Source: Porodaedalea pini
Lineage: Eukaryota > Basidiomycota > Agaricomycetes > Hymenochaetales > Hymenochaetaceae
Assembly (NCBI GenBank): GCA_002794775.1
Contig: NBAY01000011.1
Span: forward strand, 744,001 to 808,000
Direction: 5' to 3'
DNA: 64,000 bases
Positions 49,487 to 60,178 of the stretch are shown here, piece by piece (positions within the stretch are counted from its first letter, which is position 1; the number at the start of each line of letters is the position of its first letter). The translations under genes were made by a program, and so were the position numbers. A model generated the notes under the pieces. That model saw nothing but the letters and a program-made list of their open reading frames with translations. It made no database searches and had not been told where the DNA came from.

Positions 49487-49857
49487 TTGACACTAGGCCT
49501 ACCGAATTTGTAATTAAAGAATATATATATATATATTATTACATTATTTTATCCTAGACCATTATGTAGTGCCTAGAACAACGCAAAAAGCAACAAAATA
49601 TAACTTAGTTTTGTCTCCTGAGCTCCTGCATGACCGCTGAGAGAACATTTGAAAGTGACTGAATATCCGACCAAATTTTGAATGAATACTTGGTAACACG
49701 TTAAATTTTTGTTGTTACATTTTTTCCTCTAAATCAATGAACTGGATCGTAGATTTGATACTATGATGATTATACATGGGAAATTACTCCCACAGTATTC
49801 CATTTGTAGTGATTATAATAATAATTCTTCATATTAAGTCACATCAGCCACAGTAAT

Positions 49858-49998
49858 CTGTTATCTGGATTGGATCAGGCCTCATAGTTCACCAACCAGT
49901 CCTTATCCGGATTTTTTCTCAGCTTCGCCGATTTTTGACCAACTTATCCGGATTTCCTCAGGCCTCGAGCTCAAATTTTGGCCAAATTATCCGGATTC
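49858..49998 (+). repeat. Right subterminal ATCCGGAT cluster
   Basis: Three clear copies (near 49905, 49945 and 49988) plus a diverged TTATCTGGAT near 49861. They have the same orientation and the CTCAGG companion as the left cluster. Confidence 0.8.
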
Positions 49999-50031
49999 GG
50001 ATGAGACATTTGTACAGATTACCGGGGTCCT

Positions 50032-50038
50032 GGAAAGA
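50032..50038. repeat. 7-bp target-site duplication, right
   Basis: GGAAAGA directly after the right terminal inverted repeat, identical to 49307-49313. Confidence 0.75.
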
Positions 50039-50535
50039 GGGCACATCATGGAACTTTTACATCGTGAAGTCTAACGTCTAACTCTCAATCACCGCGGCGC
50101 TTTTGTCGTCACAGGTCAAAGGCCTGCGTGCGCGAAACAAGTGGAATGACAAAAGCCTCTTACATATTTCTCGCATCCTGCGATTGAATTGTCTCTCAGT
50201 ATTCGCCGTCATGGTAAAATCAGAATATTATTGATCACAATTTCCGTTGCCCCCACTTCTTCCCAACTTCCTTGGGTATTCGGACGCTGTATACTTTGTA
50301 TGCTCCACGCACAGGAATTTTGATTTGCAAGGGTGAATAGCGGGATTGCGTCGCGGTCAGGCACCCGTATCCACGAACTAAATTCGACAGAAAATCGTCT
50401 AAAACAGGAGTGGCTATTTGTAATGCATGATAGATGATGTCATGCTCGTGATGCGGATTGTACGACACTACGAAGGCAGAACGACGTCGGGGCGCACGAC
50501 TCTGACTGTCAACGACAGACTGAACAGTATTGAAA
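50039..50535. other. Intergenic region upstream of the Ohr-like gene
   Basis: Promoter-side sequence with no recognised gene on either strand. Confidence 0.4.
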
Positions 50536-51516
50536 ATGCTTCGAACAGTGTCCAAGCAAGCTCAGCGCTTTTCACCGCTGGTGGTGTCTGCGCGCGCAGC
50601 ACCGACGTGCGTCCAACAACGCACCATCATTACGCTCACCGAGAAGAAGGCCCGTCGCATCTCTCGTCATCCTCAATTCCTCATGCACTTCTCACAATCT
50701 ACTCATATGTGTAAGTAGTACACCGCAGAAGCACTCGCAGAAGGCGCAGGCCGTAATGGAAAGGTGAAATCATTGGGCGACGCACAGGCGCCTCTCGCAC
50801 TCAAGCTCTCCACGCCCAAGACGCTCGGCGGAGCGGGAGATGGGCAGAACCCCGAACAGCTCTTCGCGATGGGATATGCTTGTACGTCTCTTATTCCTCG
50901 TGTCACATTTCTAGTTTCTGCCTCTTCGTATCCTCCTTGAAATGAAGTACCGCGCTGACTTGCCGCGTTCACGTTCATCCACGTCCACGCCGAACCTCGT
51001 TACGCCGCGCTTCCCCTCTTCAATTGCTCGGCGCATGCCCATATTTTCGGCATCGCACAAACCCACGATGACCGACATCCCTTCGTCTCTTCTTTCTCTA
51101 CCGTCAATATGCTTCCTCACTTCCTTATCTCTGTCTTCCAACGACGCTTCGTTCCGCACATTCCGTACACCCAATCCGCCAATTCTTCTTTTTCATTTGA
51201 ACGGCCACTAGCATGCTTCCTCGGCGCGCTGCAATTCGTCGCAGCGAAGGCCGGCAAGAAAGAAGCTGCCGCCCACGCGAAGATCCACACGGCAGTGCAC
51301 CTTGGTCCGCCGGAGGGCTTTGAGGGCTTTGGTATTAACGTGGACATCAAAGTCGAGGGCGTTCCGGATGAAGCGCTCATCCAGGCTGCGCATGAGGTAT
51401 GTTTGATTGTTTATTCTTTTGATTTGTAGTGAATGGGCGGCTCATCGCATGCCTAGTTCTGCCCGTATAGTCGCGCCTTGGCGCATGGCGCCAAAGTGAC
51501 GGTGTCGAAGGCTTAG
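50536..51516 (+). CDS. Organic hydroperoxide resistance protein (Ohr/OsmC family), likely mitochondrial
   Basis: The start at 50536 gives MLRTVSKQAQRFSPLVVSAR, a basic, Ser/Ala-rich presequence that suggests mitochondrial import. The Ohr core follows: YTAEALAEGAGRNGKV, LALKLSTPKTLGG, GQNPEQLFAMGYA, then the first catalytic Cys in SCFLGALQFVAAKAG. Next comes GFGINVDIKVEGVPDE and the second Cys in FCPYSRALAHGAKVTVSKA, stop at 51514-51516. Ohr enzymes are thiol peroxidases that reduce organic hydroperoxides. The protein is split by a roughly 320-bp intron between GYA and SCF, long for this window. The first intron fits best as a GC-AG intron (50650-50718), joining TLTEKK to YTAEA in phase 0. No GT donor there keeps the frame. 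Confidence 0.88.
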
Positions 51517-51649
51517 GGAGGGCGCATAAAGTACAAAAAATCTCGAATGTATTAATAAAAAAACATGGCAGTGATGCAGAACTTGCTATTGTACAATTGT
51601 TTTCGTCACTAGACGTAAAGCCTCAAACCACTGCGTCTCTGCCGTCACC

Positions 51650-53559
51650 TCAGAGCTGTGCGCGTTGCCAAGTCGCCTCAACGCCATCCGCAGCCTCGAG
51701 GTAGTACATCAAGTCGCTCGTGAGGAACTCGCTCAACCACGGCTTGCGCACCTGCGCCTTCAGATACTCGCTCGTCACCTTGACGTGCTCCTCGTTCGCG
51801 CTGGGCACGACCTTCGTGATCGTCGGCGCGACCTCGGCGACAATGGCGTCGACAAGTTCGGGTGTCACGAGCTGGCCTGAGTCAAGCCGCGCGCTGTGGT
51901 GGCACCACTGCCAGAGCTGCGCGCGCGCTATCTCTGCGGTTGCGGCGTCCTCCATCAAATGGTTCAGAGGGATGCACCCATTCCCGCTGATCCAGCCTGA
52001 GCAATATGCGAGCGCGGCGCTCACATTGCTCTTAACGCCGTCGGCGGTAATCGCTCCCTTCACCTTTGAATTCAATAGATCGGCAGCCGAGACCTGGAAC
52101 TCCTCGCGGCGGATGTGATACTGAGGAACGTAAAACATTAGGACTATATATGCATGAATGCAAAGAAATGAACACACCTGATTCGGACCCGGCATATTCT
52201 CGTTGAACACTTTCAAGGCAATCTCGTTGATAAGAGGGTGCGCAATCCAAGTTCCGTCATGGCCATATGTGACTTCACGCAGCTTGTCGGCCTTGACCTT
52301 GTTCATCGCGACCTCATTTGCCTGCACGTCTCCTTTGATAGGGATTTGTGCGGACATGCCACCCATAGCAGCGACCTTCCGCCTGATGAAGTCCGTCAGT
52401 ACATGTATTGTAGTGAGAGCATCCCGTCTCGAAACTCACTTATGGCAAGTCTTGATCAAAAGTCGGACGTATGAGTCCATGAAGCCGACCTCCATCGTGA
52501 CGTCTTTCCTGTCGGGAAGGACGGCGCTGCGGTCTGCCCTGCGCTTCTTGATGAACGAGAAGATGTAGTCCTGCAATTCAAGTTTAGCTACTATCTATCC
52601 GAATGAAATCACGCAATACTCACCCATCGACCACAGTTCAATCCAGCCGAGTGGTTCCTCAACTCGAACAGAATCTCCTCCATCTGGAACGCGGCAGGGA
52701 GCGTCTCAATAAGCACAGTCGCACGGATGGTGTTGTGCGGCATGCCGATGTACGACTGAGAGAAGACGAATACGTCGTTCCAGAGACGGGCTTCCAGATA
52801 GTGTTCCATCTTCGGGAGGTAGAAATACGGACCGGAGCCGCGCGCAACGAGCTCCTTCGCGTTGTGGTAAAAGTAAAGGGCAAAGTCGAATAAGGAGGCG
52901 GAGATAGGCCTGTTGTCCACTGTAACCCGAGATTCGTTCAAATGCCATCCTCGCGGACTACGATTTTGAGGTCAGAAACCTAATAAAATCAAGGAAGTGA
53001 GATAGTACTCACCGAACAATGAGCACGGCGGGATTCTCCTTGAGTTTGTACTGCTTTCCACCTATTTCAAAGTCGATCTGCCTCCGGATAGCATCGCGCA
53101 AGTTGACCTGGCCGTTAATCAGGTTTGCAAAAGTCGGAGCACAAGAGTCTAAACGGAAGTGACATCACTCAGAATGGTTACCCAAAAAGGCAAGTCAATT
53201 GCTCAGCACACACCTTCGAAGTCCGCCATGAATGTCTTCGCACCACTGTTGAGCGCATTGATGACCATTTTGCGGTCAGGCGGGCCCGTTATCTCGACAC
53301 GCCTGTCCTCGAGTCCTGGGCCCGGGGGCACGCACAACCAGGTTGGGTCGGCGCGGATGTGGGCTGTCTCGGCGGGGAAGTCGAGCGGAATGCCTGAGTC
53401 GAGCCTCTGTTGCGCAGTCTCACGCGCAATGAGCAAGTCCTGTCGCGACGCCTCGAACGACCTATGCAGAGCAGCAAGGAATGTAAGTGCACCCTCAGTG
53501 AGGATTTCAGAGCTGGCTTTGCCCTGGCCGTTTGAATGAATCTGTACGCCGGCGACCAT
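51650..53559 (-). CDS. Malate synthase
   Basis: The start at 53559 gives [20 protein letters not shown]. Family segments follow: [20 protein letters not shown] with [135 protein letters not shown], and a C-terminus ending QRAQL at 51650. The MADFEDS, YLPKMEH and GRWDYIFS boxes are those of malate synthase A. The enzyme condenses glyoxylate with acetyl-CoA in the glyoxylate cycle, usually in peroxisomes. The C-terminal tripeptide is AQL, not the usual SKL-type signal, so targeting is uncertain. The length, about 540 residues, is normal. Confidence 0.95.
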
Positions 53560-54010
53560 CGTTGTCTAAGTCAGAAAAGGTGGAAGGACTAGTTCTCGAT
53601 TGGTGAGGTTTTGGGGGGAGGAAATGGAGAACGTTTGAAGCCACTGAATTCGCTGACGCGTTTAAATCTCAAACCGGGCAGACTCGACGGCGCCCCGCTT
53701 TCCCTTCATGAAAGTCACGTGCGCATCATCGGGATCTACGGGAACCTCCCTCTCCGCTAGGCTTTCCTCGCCGAAGATAGCACCCCCTCGACTCGGCTGA
53801 ACACCGCGTGTGCCCGTCAAATGTCTCAAATATCCCCGCATTAAACCTACCTGTCTCGGTTTTTTCAACAATTTCCCGAGCGCGAGAAACGCTGAATCAG
53901 ATGAAAGTTTACGGACCCACGTCACGCGCGAGCGGCTCAACGGACTCCTTTTAGAACAACTAATAACACATGGACTAGAATCAGAATCGGACCTCATCGA
54001 GTGTACTGCT
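53560..54010. other. Intergenic region with unresolved open frames
   Basis: This lies between the malate synthase start and the GET1 stop. Open frames exist on both strands over about 53660-54060, and both look mildly protein-like. I cannot decide whether either is real, and no family was recognised. Confidence 0.3.
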
Positions 54011-54831
54011 TCACTGCTCCTTCTTCGCATCGGTATCTTTCTGCTCCGTCGGAGTGCCTAGAAACGCCGAAAGAGAATGAATATCGGGATGAGAATGGAA
54101 AATCGGCAGAGTCGGGACGCACTGGCTAGGTCCTTCACCACCCGCTCCCCGACTTTGATCACTCTTCGGCACGCCATCTGCCATGCCCCGCAGCTCACCG
54201 AACCTATATCCAAATACGTCAGCACCTCCGAAGTCAGTTAGACGGAAACTATCGCACCTGCGGGAGCGAAAGGGAAGGACAAGAACCACGTCACCGGTCC
54301 AAACCAGCCCGGAGGGAGATAGAACACAGCGGCCTTACGATACCACCACCCTATCACAAACTGTGTCCCGGTGGTGAGTACCCAGATAAAGGAGTTGAAT
54401 TTAAGCTTGTAGGAGTTCCGTGCGGAACCTAACTCGCCATCTGTGGGGAAATAAGAGTAGAGTTTACAATAAGGATGGGAAAGGAACGTGCGAGGATTCC
54501 AGAGACGCACTGAGCTTCTCAAGCTCTGCAAGGCCCTTGTCGACCCTCCGCCTCAGCTTCGCCCACTTGGCAAACTGGTCTTGCGAGCTCGTTTGTAGCA
54601 GTTCGGCTTTTGTTGTTAAGATCTCATTTTTGAGCGACCGCTGCTGGGCGACCATTGAAGAGTAGAAGATACGCAGATGTGTTGCGTATGCCTGTAAGGA
54701 AAATAAACCGTGTCCTCTGAGTTTTGTCACATATTATGAATACGCACGAGCTCAAGCAAAACGGACTGGCCGACCCACTGAATCAGCTCAGCAACAAAAA
54801 CGAGAAGGAAAATGGAGAATGCGAGCGTCAT
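54011..54831 (-). CDS. GET1: Get1 (WRB/CHD5 family) ER tail-anchored protein insertase subunit
   Basis: The start at 54831 gives [20 protein letters not shown], the first membrane segment, running into GQSVLLEL. The cytosolic coiled coil that binds Get3 follows: [40 protein letters not shown] and [19 protein letters not shown] second membrane region has [20 protein letters not shown] and [20 protein letters not shown]. The C-terminal cytosolic tail ends KKEQ at 54011. Get1 with Get2 receives tail-anchored proteins from Get3 at the ER. Two or more short introns occur (one ending before ELAYATH, one around 54439-54512). A TATATAA lies about 85 bp upstream, overlapping the short gap to the next gene. 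Two broken copies of its 5' part lie at 58538 and 62230. Confidence 0.92.
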
Positions 54832-54909
54832 TGCAAGAAATGGCGCGTCAAAGCGGTTGAGCGACTGGCAGAGTGAACAGCGTGCCGACCCGAAGTATAG
54901 CCACGTGTG

Positions 54910-54920
54910 TGCTTATATAA
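54910..54920 (-). promoter_or_regulatory. TATA-like box of GET1
   Basis: TTATATAA about 85 bp upstream of the GET1 ATG, within the 110 bp separating it from the upstream BTB gene's stop. Confidence 0.4.
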
Positions 54921-54941
54921 ACAGTAGGTATACATGTAAAT

Positions 54942-55768
54942 CTACTCTATCTTAAAAGTGAACTTTCCGCATCCGTCGTCGATGATTTCTTCCGTGAAGA
55001 TCCACGATGAACAATGACAGGAGGCCGGTAACCGTCCGAATTTTTCTTCATGGCCATTCGGGCACCGCCTCGTCCTCGAATGTCCGGATTTAAAATGAGT
55101 AATCACTCTTTCCAGTCTCTCCTCGCGGAGACGCATTGCTCTGAGAGCATCGCGCAAACCGAGTTGTTCTCCTTCTTCGTCCGTGAGCCCTTCCTTTCTC
55201 TCTACAAGCACTGAGAATGCCTTGTGAACCCATTCGACTATCTCATACTTTCGGGCGAGTTGGATTTTACGTATCGCGTCGATATTGTAGCTGTCCAGCT
55301 TTTTTATCGCCTGCTCCCTTAATCTGGCGAAGGCCCACATGTGCGCGAACTTCAAAACCGACAGCCACTCTTCTTCTGATAGCTCCAATGGACGATGGTG
55401 TCTACAGTGAATTCGTTCCGAACCTGTCAGAATGCCAATCCCATCTTGCAAGGAAGCAAAATATTCCTTACGGCGTATACCAGGCTCTCAGGAACACCCG
55501 AAACTCGTCATTTTTGATGCCATCGAGTCGCAAAGGGTGTGCTTCGTCTGTGCCATCGCTGATTGTGTCTTCAGCTGTCGGCAGCTCGAACATGTCACGG
55601 AACACTTGAGACTCGTCCACGAAGGGCTTGCGAAGGACATTGAACAGACAGCCTTCGACCTACAAGTCAAGACTCAGAGGAAATGAATATTCAGACCGCT
55701 TTAGCACTTACTTGGAATACGATCAAGGAGAAGAACTCAGAGTCCTTGCTTGGATCTGTCTGCTCCAT
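54942..55768 (-). CDS. BTB/POZ protein A (type 1)
   Basis: The start at 55768 gives MEQTDPSKDSEFFSLIVFQ. After an intron comes VEGCLFNVLRKPFVDESQVF, RDMFELPTAEDTISDGTDEA and HPLRLDGIKNDEFRVFLRAW, the BTB fold as found in Agaricomycete-expanded families. A helical BACK-like region follows (EEWLSVLKFAHMWAFARLRE, IDAIRKIQLARKYEIVEWVH). The tail has RRCPNGHEE and SCHCSSW, then ends DDGCGKFTFKIE at 54942. BTB domains mediate dimerisation or Cul3 binding. The specific role is unknown. Type 1 copies D and G share the start MEQT/MEQI and the Cys/His-bearing tail. Confidence 0.85.
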
Positions 55769-56149
55769 GCTAGTGGACCAGTGCAAGGCGCGTGTGTCTC
55801 AATGGAGGGCGGGGTGAGGAGCATTGGCTAACGGCAGGCTTAAAATGCTTATCTGAAGCCGTTCTCAAACATGCGGGATGTGCGTGCAGTGTGTTGGTTC
55901 TCGAGCTCTACAGAAAGTAGGTTTACCAAGTTTAGCAGTTCACCTTCATCAATGAAGTAGTCCACAAGGTGAAGAGACAATGTGGATGATATGCACTTGA
56001 TGTCGTACAGACTTCTTAATATTATTTATTTCGTTCAAGCTAAAAGGGGGCACATGCAAACCGCGTAGGACCCGTTCATCACCGTCAAGAAGGATTCTGG
56101 AGACGAGAGGGTGATGATGCACCAGGTAGGTGGGTCCCCAGTCTCCCCA
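55769..56149. other. Spacer between BTB A and B
   Basis: Promoter of A and decayed 3' end of B. No separate gene. Confidence 0.4.
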
Positions 56150-56871
56150 GTCTCCCCTGGTCTTCCATTGTCCCCGCCTCACGGACCTGATACAAATTCC
56201 AGGTCCAAACTTCATGCTTCCCCCAGTGAAATGGTATCCTTGCGAGCAGCGAGCTCACAGTACGCATCTGCATACCACTCTGTAATCTCGTACTTGTGTA
56301 CAAAGTGTACTCTCCGAACGGCTTCGACTTCGTTCCATAGCCTGGTCCGGATTCTTTCATGACAGAAGCACGAATTTTATCAAAGCCCCACACGCGTGTT
56401 AATTCGAAAGGAGAGATTCATTGCTCCAACGACAACAAGCTTAGCTGGTTCGCAAGCTTTCTTCAAGATAGAAAAGTATGTTCAGAGAATAGAAGTGGAG
56501 GCGTAGGATGTTGCACACATACTGTGGGTATAAGAGCGAGAGCAGTAGCTTGAATGTTTCTTTCTGTATCCCTTCTAGGTGTATTGGCTTGTCATCGGTA
56601 GTGCCTTCTTCTCCCTGCGACTCTCCAGGCATCACGAACATGTCCTGAAAAACATGCGACTCCTGCTCAAACTTGTGCTTCGGCACTCTGAACAGACAGT
56701 TTCGACCTAGAAACCGACACAGTGAAAAGTAAGCCTTCGTACTTACGTATGTATGTGAAACTATGAGCTCACCTTGAATGTTACTAAATTGAAGTAGTAA
56801 GTATCATCTTTGGCAGTTTCGCCATGTCTAGCATTGTAAGCAGCAGAGACCATATGACTTTCCGACTCCAT
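56150..56871 (-). pseudogene. BTB/POZ protein B (type 2), broken
   Basis: The start at 56871 gives MESESHMVSAAYNARHGETA. The BTB part reads CLFRVPKHKFEQESHVFQDM, FVMPGESQGEE and KPIHLEGIQKETFKLLLSLL. The second half matches copies C and E: WGFDKIRASVMKE, then RIRTRLWNEVEAV, HKYEITEWYADAYCELAAR. The frame shifts by one base after VMKE (about 56358). An in-frame TGA follows SLGEA at 56212, where C and E have Arg or Gln, and further stops follow. It is therefore a pseudogene of the type 2 group, or read-through would need two corrections. Confidence 0.75.
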
Positions 56872-57405
56872 GATTGGTGAGAGCAGAGTACGTGAAGACA
56901 CAGGCAGTCAACCCAAGAGTCGTCGCACAGTTATAAGAAAGCATATCACAAGAGACCCAGTCCAGAGGTATCGACAGAAATGAATAACACGTAGTGTTGG
57001 TGCGTCAGACACACATTGAGCACCATTCCGCATTATTCACCATGCACTCAGATAAGCCAAGGTTGTTCCATCAGATGAAGGCATGCAGAGGGTGGTTGAA
57101 CCGAGACAAAAGTATTTTTTAGCAACTTGGACTTGAGTATGGGTCACTAAGTCACGCCGCTTTGCGAATATCGAAACTTAGAAACAGTCACATATACTGA
57201 GAAATCTAGATATGGTCGGTATCGGACCTTCAGTAATAATGCGCCTTGGGTCTAGGGCAGTAGTTGGATCAAGAAGTACGACTCGTCCTTATGTTGCCAT
57301 TAATTAACATTCCATCCAGCGGAAAGCCCTTCTCAGAGCTGCTCCCGTAAGGTAAAAATATATCATATTTGAGTGTTCGTTGCGCGCTGACAGACCAGAG
57401 ATCAT
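56872..57405. other. Spacer between BTB B and C
   Basis: Promoter of B and 3' flank of C. Around 56985-57060 the sequence is a diverged version of the stretches upstream of C and E (ACACG-AG-TTGGTGCG words). Confidence 0.4.
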
Positions 57406-58339
57406 CTAATCCTTCATAATACATTTCGGGATGCGTTTCGGAATACTCTTCCGAGTCTGTCGTTCGTGGTATTGGTGAGAACCCCCAACCACCTCCCGTG
57501 CTAGAATGCCATACGTGGACTGGAGGTTTTCTTCGGGTGCAGTAGTCTGCTCCAGAGCGTATTTCGGTTTGAGGATTTCTCCGATTGCCTCTCTGGCAAC
57601 GCCCTCCCTGCACCTGGATCGAGCGGCCGCTACCTTCTCACGAACCTGCGCCATCTTAATGGAAAATTCCCAGCCTAAACTTCGCGCCTCCTCGACCGAA
57701 AGTGGCATTGGTCTGGTGGCAAGTTCATAGTACGCATCTACGTACCACTCTTCCACCTCGTAGTCGTGTGCAGTGCTGACTTTATCAACAGCATCGATGT
57801 GATTCCACAGGCATTTTCGAATCCGGTTTTTGGCAAGGAGTCGAACTTCCTCAAAATCCCACAAGCGTGACAAACCGAGAGGCGATTTGCATTGCTCCAA
57901 AGTTAAAAATGCTGAGATATCCTTCGCTTTTCTGTAACATAGAAATGATGTCTTGTTACATTCACAATCGCCTTAGGGAGACTTACGGAAAATATAAAAC
58001 CTTGAGAAGTAGCTTGAATGCCTCTTTATCTGTCGCCTCCAAGTGAATCGGGTTATCGTCGCTCAGGCCTTCCACCTCGCGGCTTCCTTCGGCAGGAGGC
58101 ATCGAGAACATGTCCCGGAAAACGTGTGACTGTTCCGCAAGTTCGTGTTTGGGCACCCTAAACAGACGATTTTCAACCTAACAGTAATTTAGCTTCAATT
58201 TCGCGACCGTCACAATTCGACTATGTTCACTCACTTTGAAAGTGACAAAGCTGAAATAGAAAGTGTCATCCCGTTCGATTTCGACGCATGCGATGTCGTC
58301 CAACTGAGAAGCAGAGGCTAGAGAGTTTGCGGAGTCCAT
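57406..58339 (-). CDS. BTB/POZ protein C (type 2)
   Basis: The start at 58339 gives MDSANSLASASQLDDIACVE, then DDTFYFSFVTFK. The next exon reads ENRLFRVPKHELAEQSHVFR, DMFSMPPAEGSREVEGLSDD and NPIHLEATDKEAFKLLLKVL. After an intron come LEQCKSPLGLSRLWDFEEVR, KNRIRKCLWNHIDAVDKV, DYEVEEWYVDAYYELATRP, then WEFSIKMAQVREKVAAARSR, and a basic tail ending PKRIPKCIMKD at 57406. It is a BTB protein paired with copy E by sequence and by near-identical upstream DNA (58420-58520 versus 61575-61680). The tail differs from E after the shared REAIG-ILKP segment, so the 3' end may have been rearranged. Function is unknown. Confidence 0.83.
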
Positions 58340-58537
58340 GGTCACGGGCGGACTAGTGAAGGTCTTCCGGACCTCAACCCAAGTTATAGAACAGATATAA
58401 GGATCTGGATATCAGCAGACTCATACAACACGCAGCTTTGGTGCGCTGAGGGCATGCCATAACTTCGACTTCCAAACAGTCTCTAGACCCTCCGAGAAGT
58501 CAAATGTGTATCATGTGAAGGACCGTAAAGCGACTAT

Positions 58538-59062
58538 CCAGATACAGGAGTTGGATTTAAGCTTGTAGGAGTTCCGTGCGGAATTCAACTCGCCATCTGC
58601 GGGAAAATCAAAGCGGAGTCGACAGTGAGGGTGGAAAGGAATATGCGAAATTCCAGAGACGCACTGAGCTTCTCAAGCTCTGCAAGCCCCTTGTCGACCC
58701 TCCGCCTCAGCTTCGGCATTTTGCAAATTGGTCTTGCGAGCTCGTTTGTAGCAGTTCTGCCTTTGCTGTTAAGATCTCATTTTTGAGCGACCACTGCTAG
58801 GCGACCATTGAAGAGTAGAAGATATGCAGATGTATTGCGTATGCCTAAAGAAAATAAAGCGCGCGTCAGACGCGTGTCCTCTGAGTTTTGTCACATTATG
58901 AATACGCACGAGCTCAAGCAAAACGTACTGGCCAACCCATTGAATCAGTTCGGCGACAAAACGAGAAGGAGGACGGAGAATATGAGCGTCATTGCAAGAA
59001 ATAGGCGAGCTAAGGTGGTCGAGTAAGTCACGGAGGACGTCCGCCTGAAGATTTGCCACGTG
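58538..59062 (-). pseudogene. GET1 pseudogene (first duplicate)
   Basis: The region matches GET1 DNA from about 54379 to about 54905, including the GAGTTCCGTGCGGAA word, the coiled-coil codons, the first membrane segment and the upstream CCACGTG. A C-to-T change turns a Gln codon of the coiled coil into a stop (TGCTAGGCG at about 58793). A deletion follows near 58718, and about 14 bp are inserted near 58856. The second membrane region and C-terminal tail (GET1 54011-54378) are absent. It cannot encode Get1. Confidence 0.88.
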
Positions 59063-59349
59063 GATTACAAACCGTTCAATTCATTCATGATTCAAGTTCC
59101 TCCGAGTCGTCCTCAATATGTAGTACGTAGTACTAGTACTTAGGCTTATTCTGGCCCACTCCATTCATTGTTTAAGAACAAGTCATAAGTAGACATTAAT
59201 GGCGTACCATGAGTGTGAGCTTATCTCGTTTATAAATTCATTTATCGAGGCGTCGCAAAGTCTTTTGACTCTATCCAACAGAAGCAAGCAAAAATGAGAA
59301 ATGCCTTCTCAGCGCCCAGCACCTTAAGCTTTCCGTCTCTGCCATACAA
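59063..59349. other. Spacer between the GET1 pseudogene and BTB D
   Basis: About 290 bp with no counterpart next to intact GET1. It contains a GTAGTACGTAGTACTAGTACTT stretch near 59120. No gene. Confidence 0.4.
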
Positions 59350-60178
59350 TTATTCTACCTCGAAAAGGAACTTCTCGCACCCGTCATCGATAGCTTCCTT
59401 CAACATCAATACTTGGTTACAACTCCTACAGGTCGTGGTAAGTGGCTGCGGATGGCCTCTTATGCACCACCTCGTCCTCGGATGCCCAGAATTAAAGTGT
59501 TCAACCAGTTTTGCCATCCTCTTCTCGCGTAATCGTAACAACTTAACAGCGTCCTGCCAACCGATCCTTTCTACCTCCTCGTCCGTGAGCGTGTCTTCCC
59601 GCTCCACTAGATCTGAGAATGCCTGTTGGACCCAGTGGGATATCTCATACTTTCGGGCGAGTTGGAGTTTACATATCGCGTCGATACCATGGCTCTCCAA
59701 CTTTTTTGTCGCCTGTTCCCGTAACTCAGTGAATGTCCACATATGTGCGAGCTTCAGGACCGAGAGCCACTCCTTTTTCGACAGCTCCAGGGGACGATGG
59801 TGCCTACAGCAAATGCGGACGGCCTGTCAGTGCGCACTACTGTGATATACTGTGAGAGGTGATCTATCTCTTACGGTGTACACAAGGCTCTCAGCAACGC
59901 CCGGAACTCATCACTGTTGATGCCGTCGAGGCGTAGCGGGTGCGCTTCATCCATTCCATCGCTAACTGTGTCGTGAGCGTTCGGGAGCTCGAACATGTCG
60001 CGAAACACCTGGGACTCATCCACGAAAGGCTTACGAGAGACATTGAATAGGCAGTCCTCGACCTGTATGCGAGTATCAGAAAGGAAATATGCCGATTGCA
60101 CCAGTCACTAATACCTACTTGAAATACGATCGATGGGAAGAAGAAATCGTTGTCTTTTGTCAGGTTCGTCTGCTCCAT
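59350..60178 (-). CDS. BTB/POZ protein D (type 1)
   Basis: The start at 60178 gives MEQTNLTKDNDFFFPSIVFQ. Next come VEDCLFNVSRKPFVDESQVF, RDMFELPNAHDTVSDGMDEA and HPLRLDGINSDEFRALLRAL. The helical part contains KKEWLSVLKLAHMWTFTELR and ICKLQLARKYEISHWVQQAF. The tail has RWCIRGHPQ and TTTCRSCNQ, ending DDGCEKFLFEVE at 59350. It is a close paralogue of A and G with identical intron positions as far as seen. It is the second-unit counterpart of A, next to the GET1 pseudogene as A is next to GET1. Role unknown. Confidence 0.85.

Larger units (their letters stand above)
49314..50031. mobile_element. Non-autonomous DNA transposon (718 bp) with subterminal ATCCGGAT repeats
   Basis: A perfect 15-bp terminal inverted repeat, AGGACCCCGGTAATC at 49314-49328 and its reverse at 50017-50031, is bounded by a perfect 7-bp direct repeat GGAAAGA. 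Inside, the word TTATCCGGATT or a close variant recurs about eight times, clustered near both ends and often followed by CTCAGG. The middle is AT-rich with an (AT)n run near 49525. There is no coding potential. Clustered subterminal repeats are typical transposase-binding sites of several DNA-transposon superfamilies. The superfamily cannot be named from these features alone. Confidence 0.85.

Noticed and set aside
49359..49998. Regularly spaced ATCCGGAT words resembling a CRISPR-like array
   Set aside because: Spacing is uneven, the repeat is short, the host is eukaryotic, and terminal inverted repeats plus a target duplication show it is a DNA transposon.
53662..54061. Overlapping open frames on both strands between malate synthase and GET1
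   Set aside because: Both look somewhat protein-like, but neither has a recognised domain, a supported start or splice structure, and both overlap the GET1 3' end.
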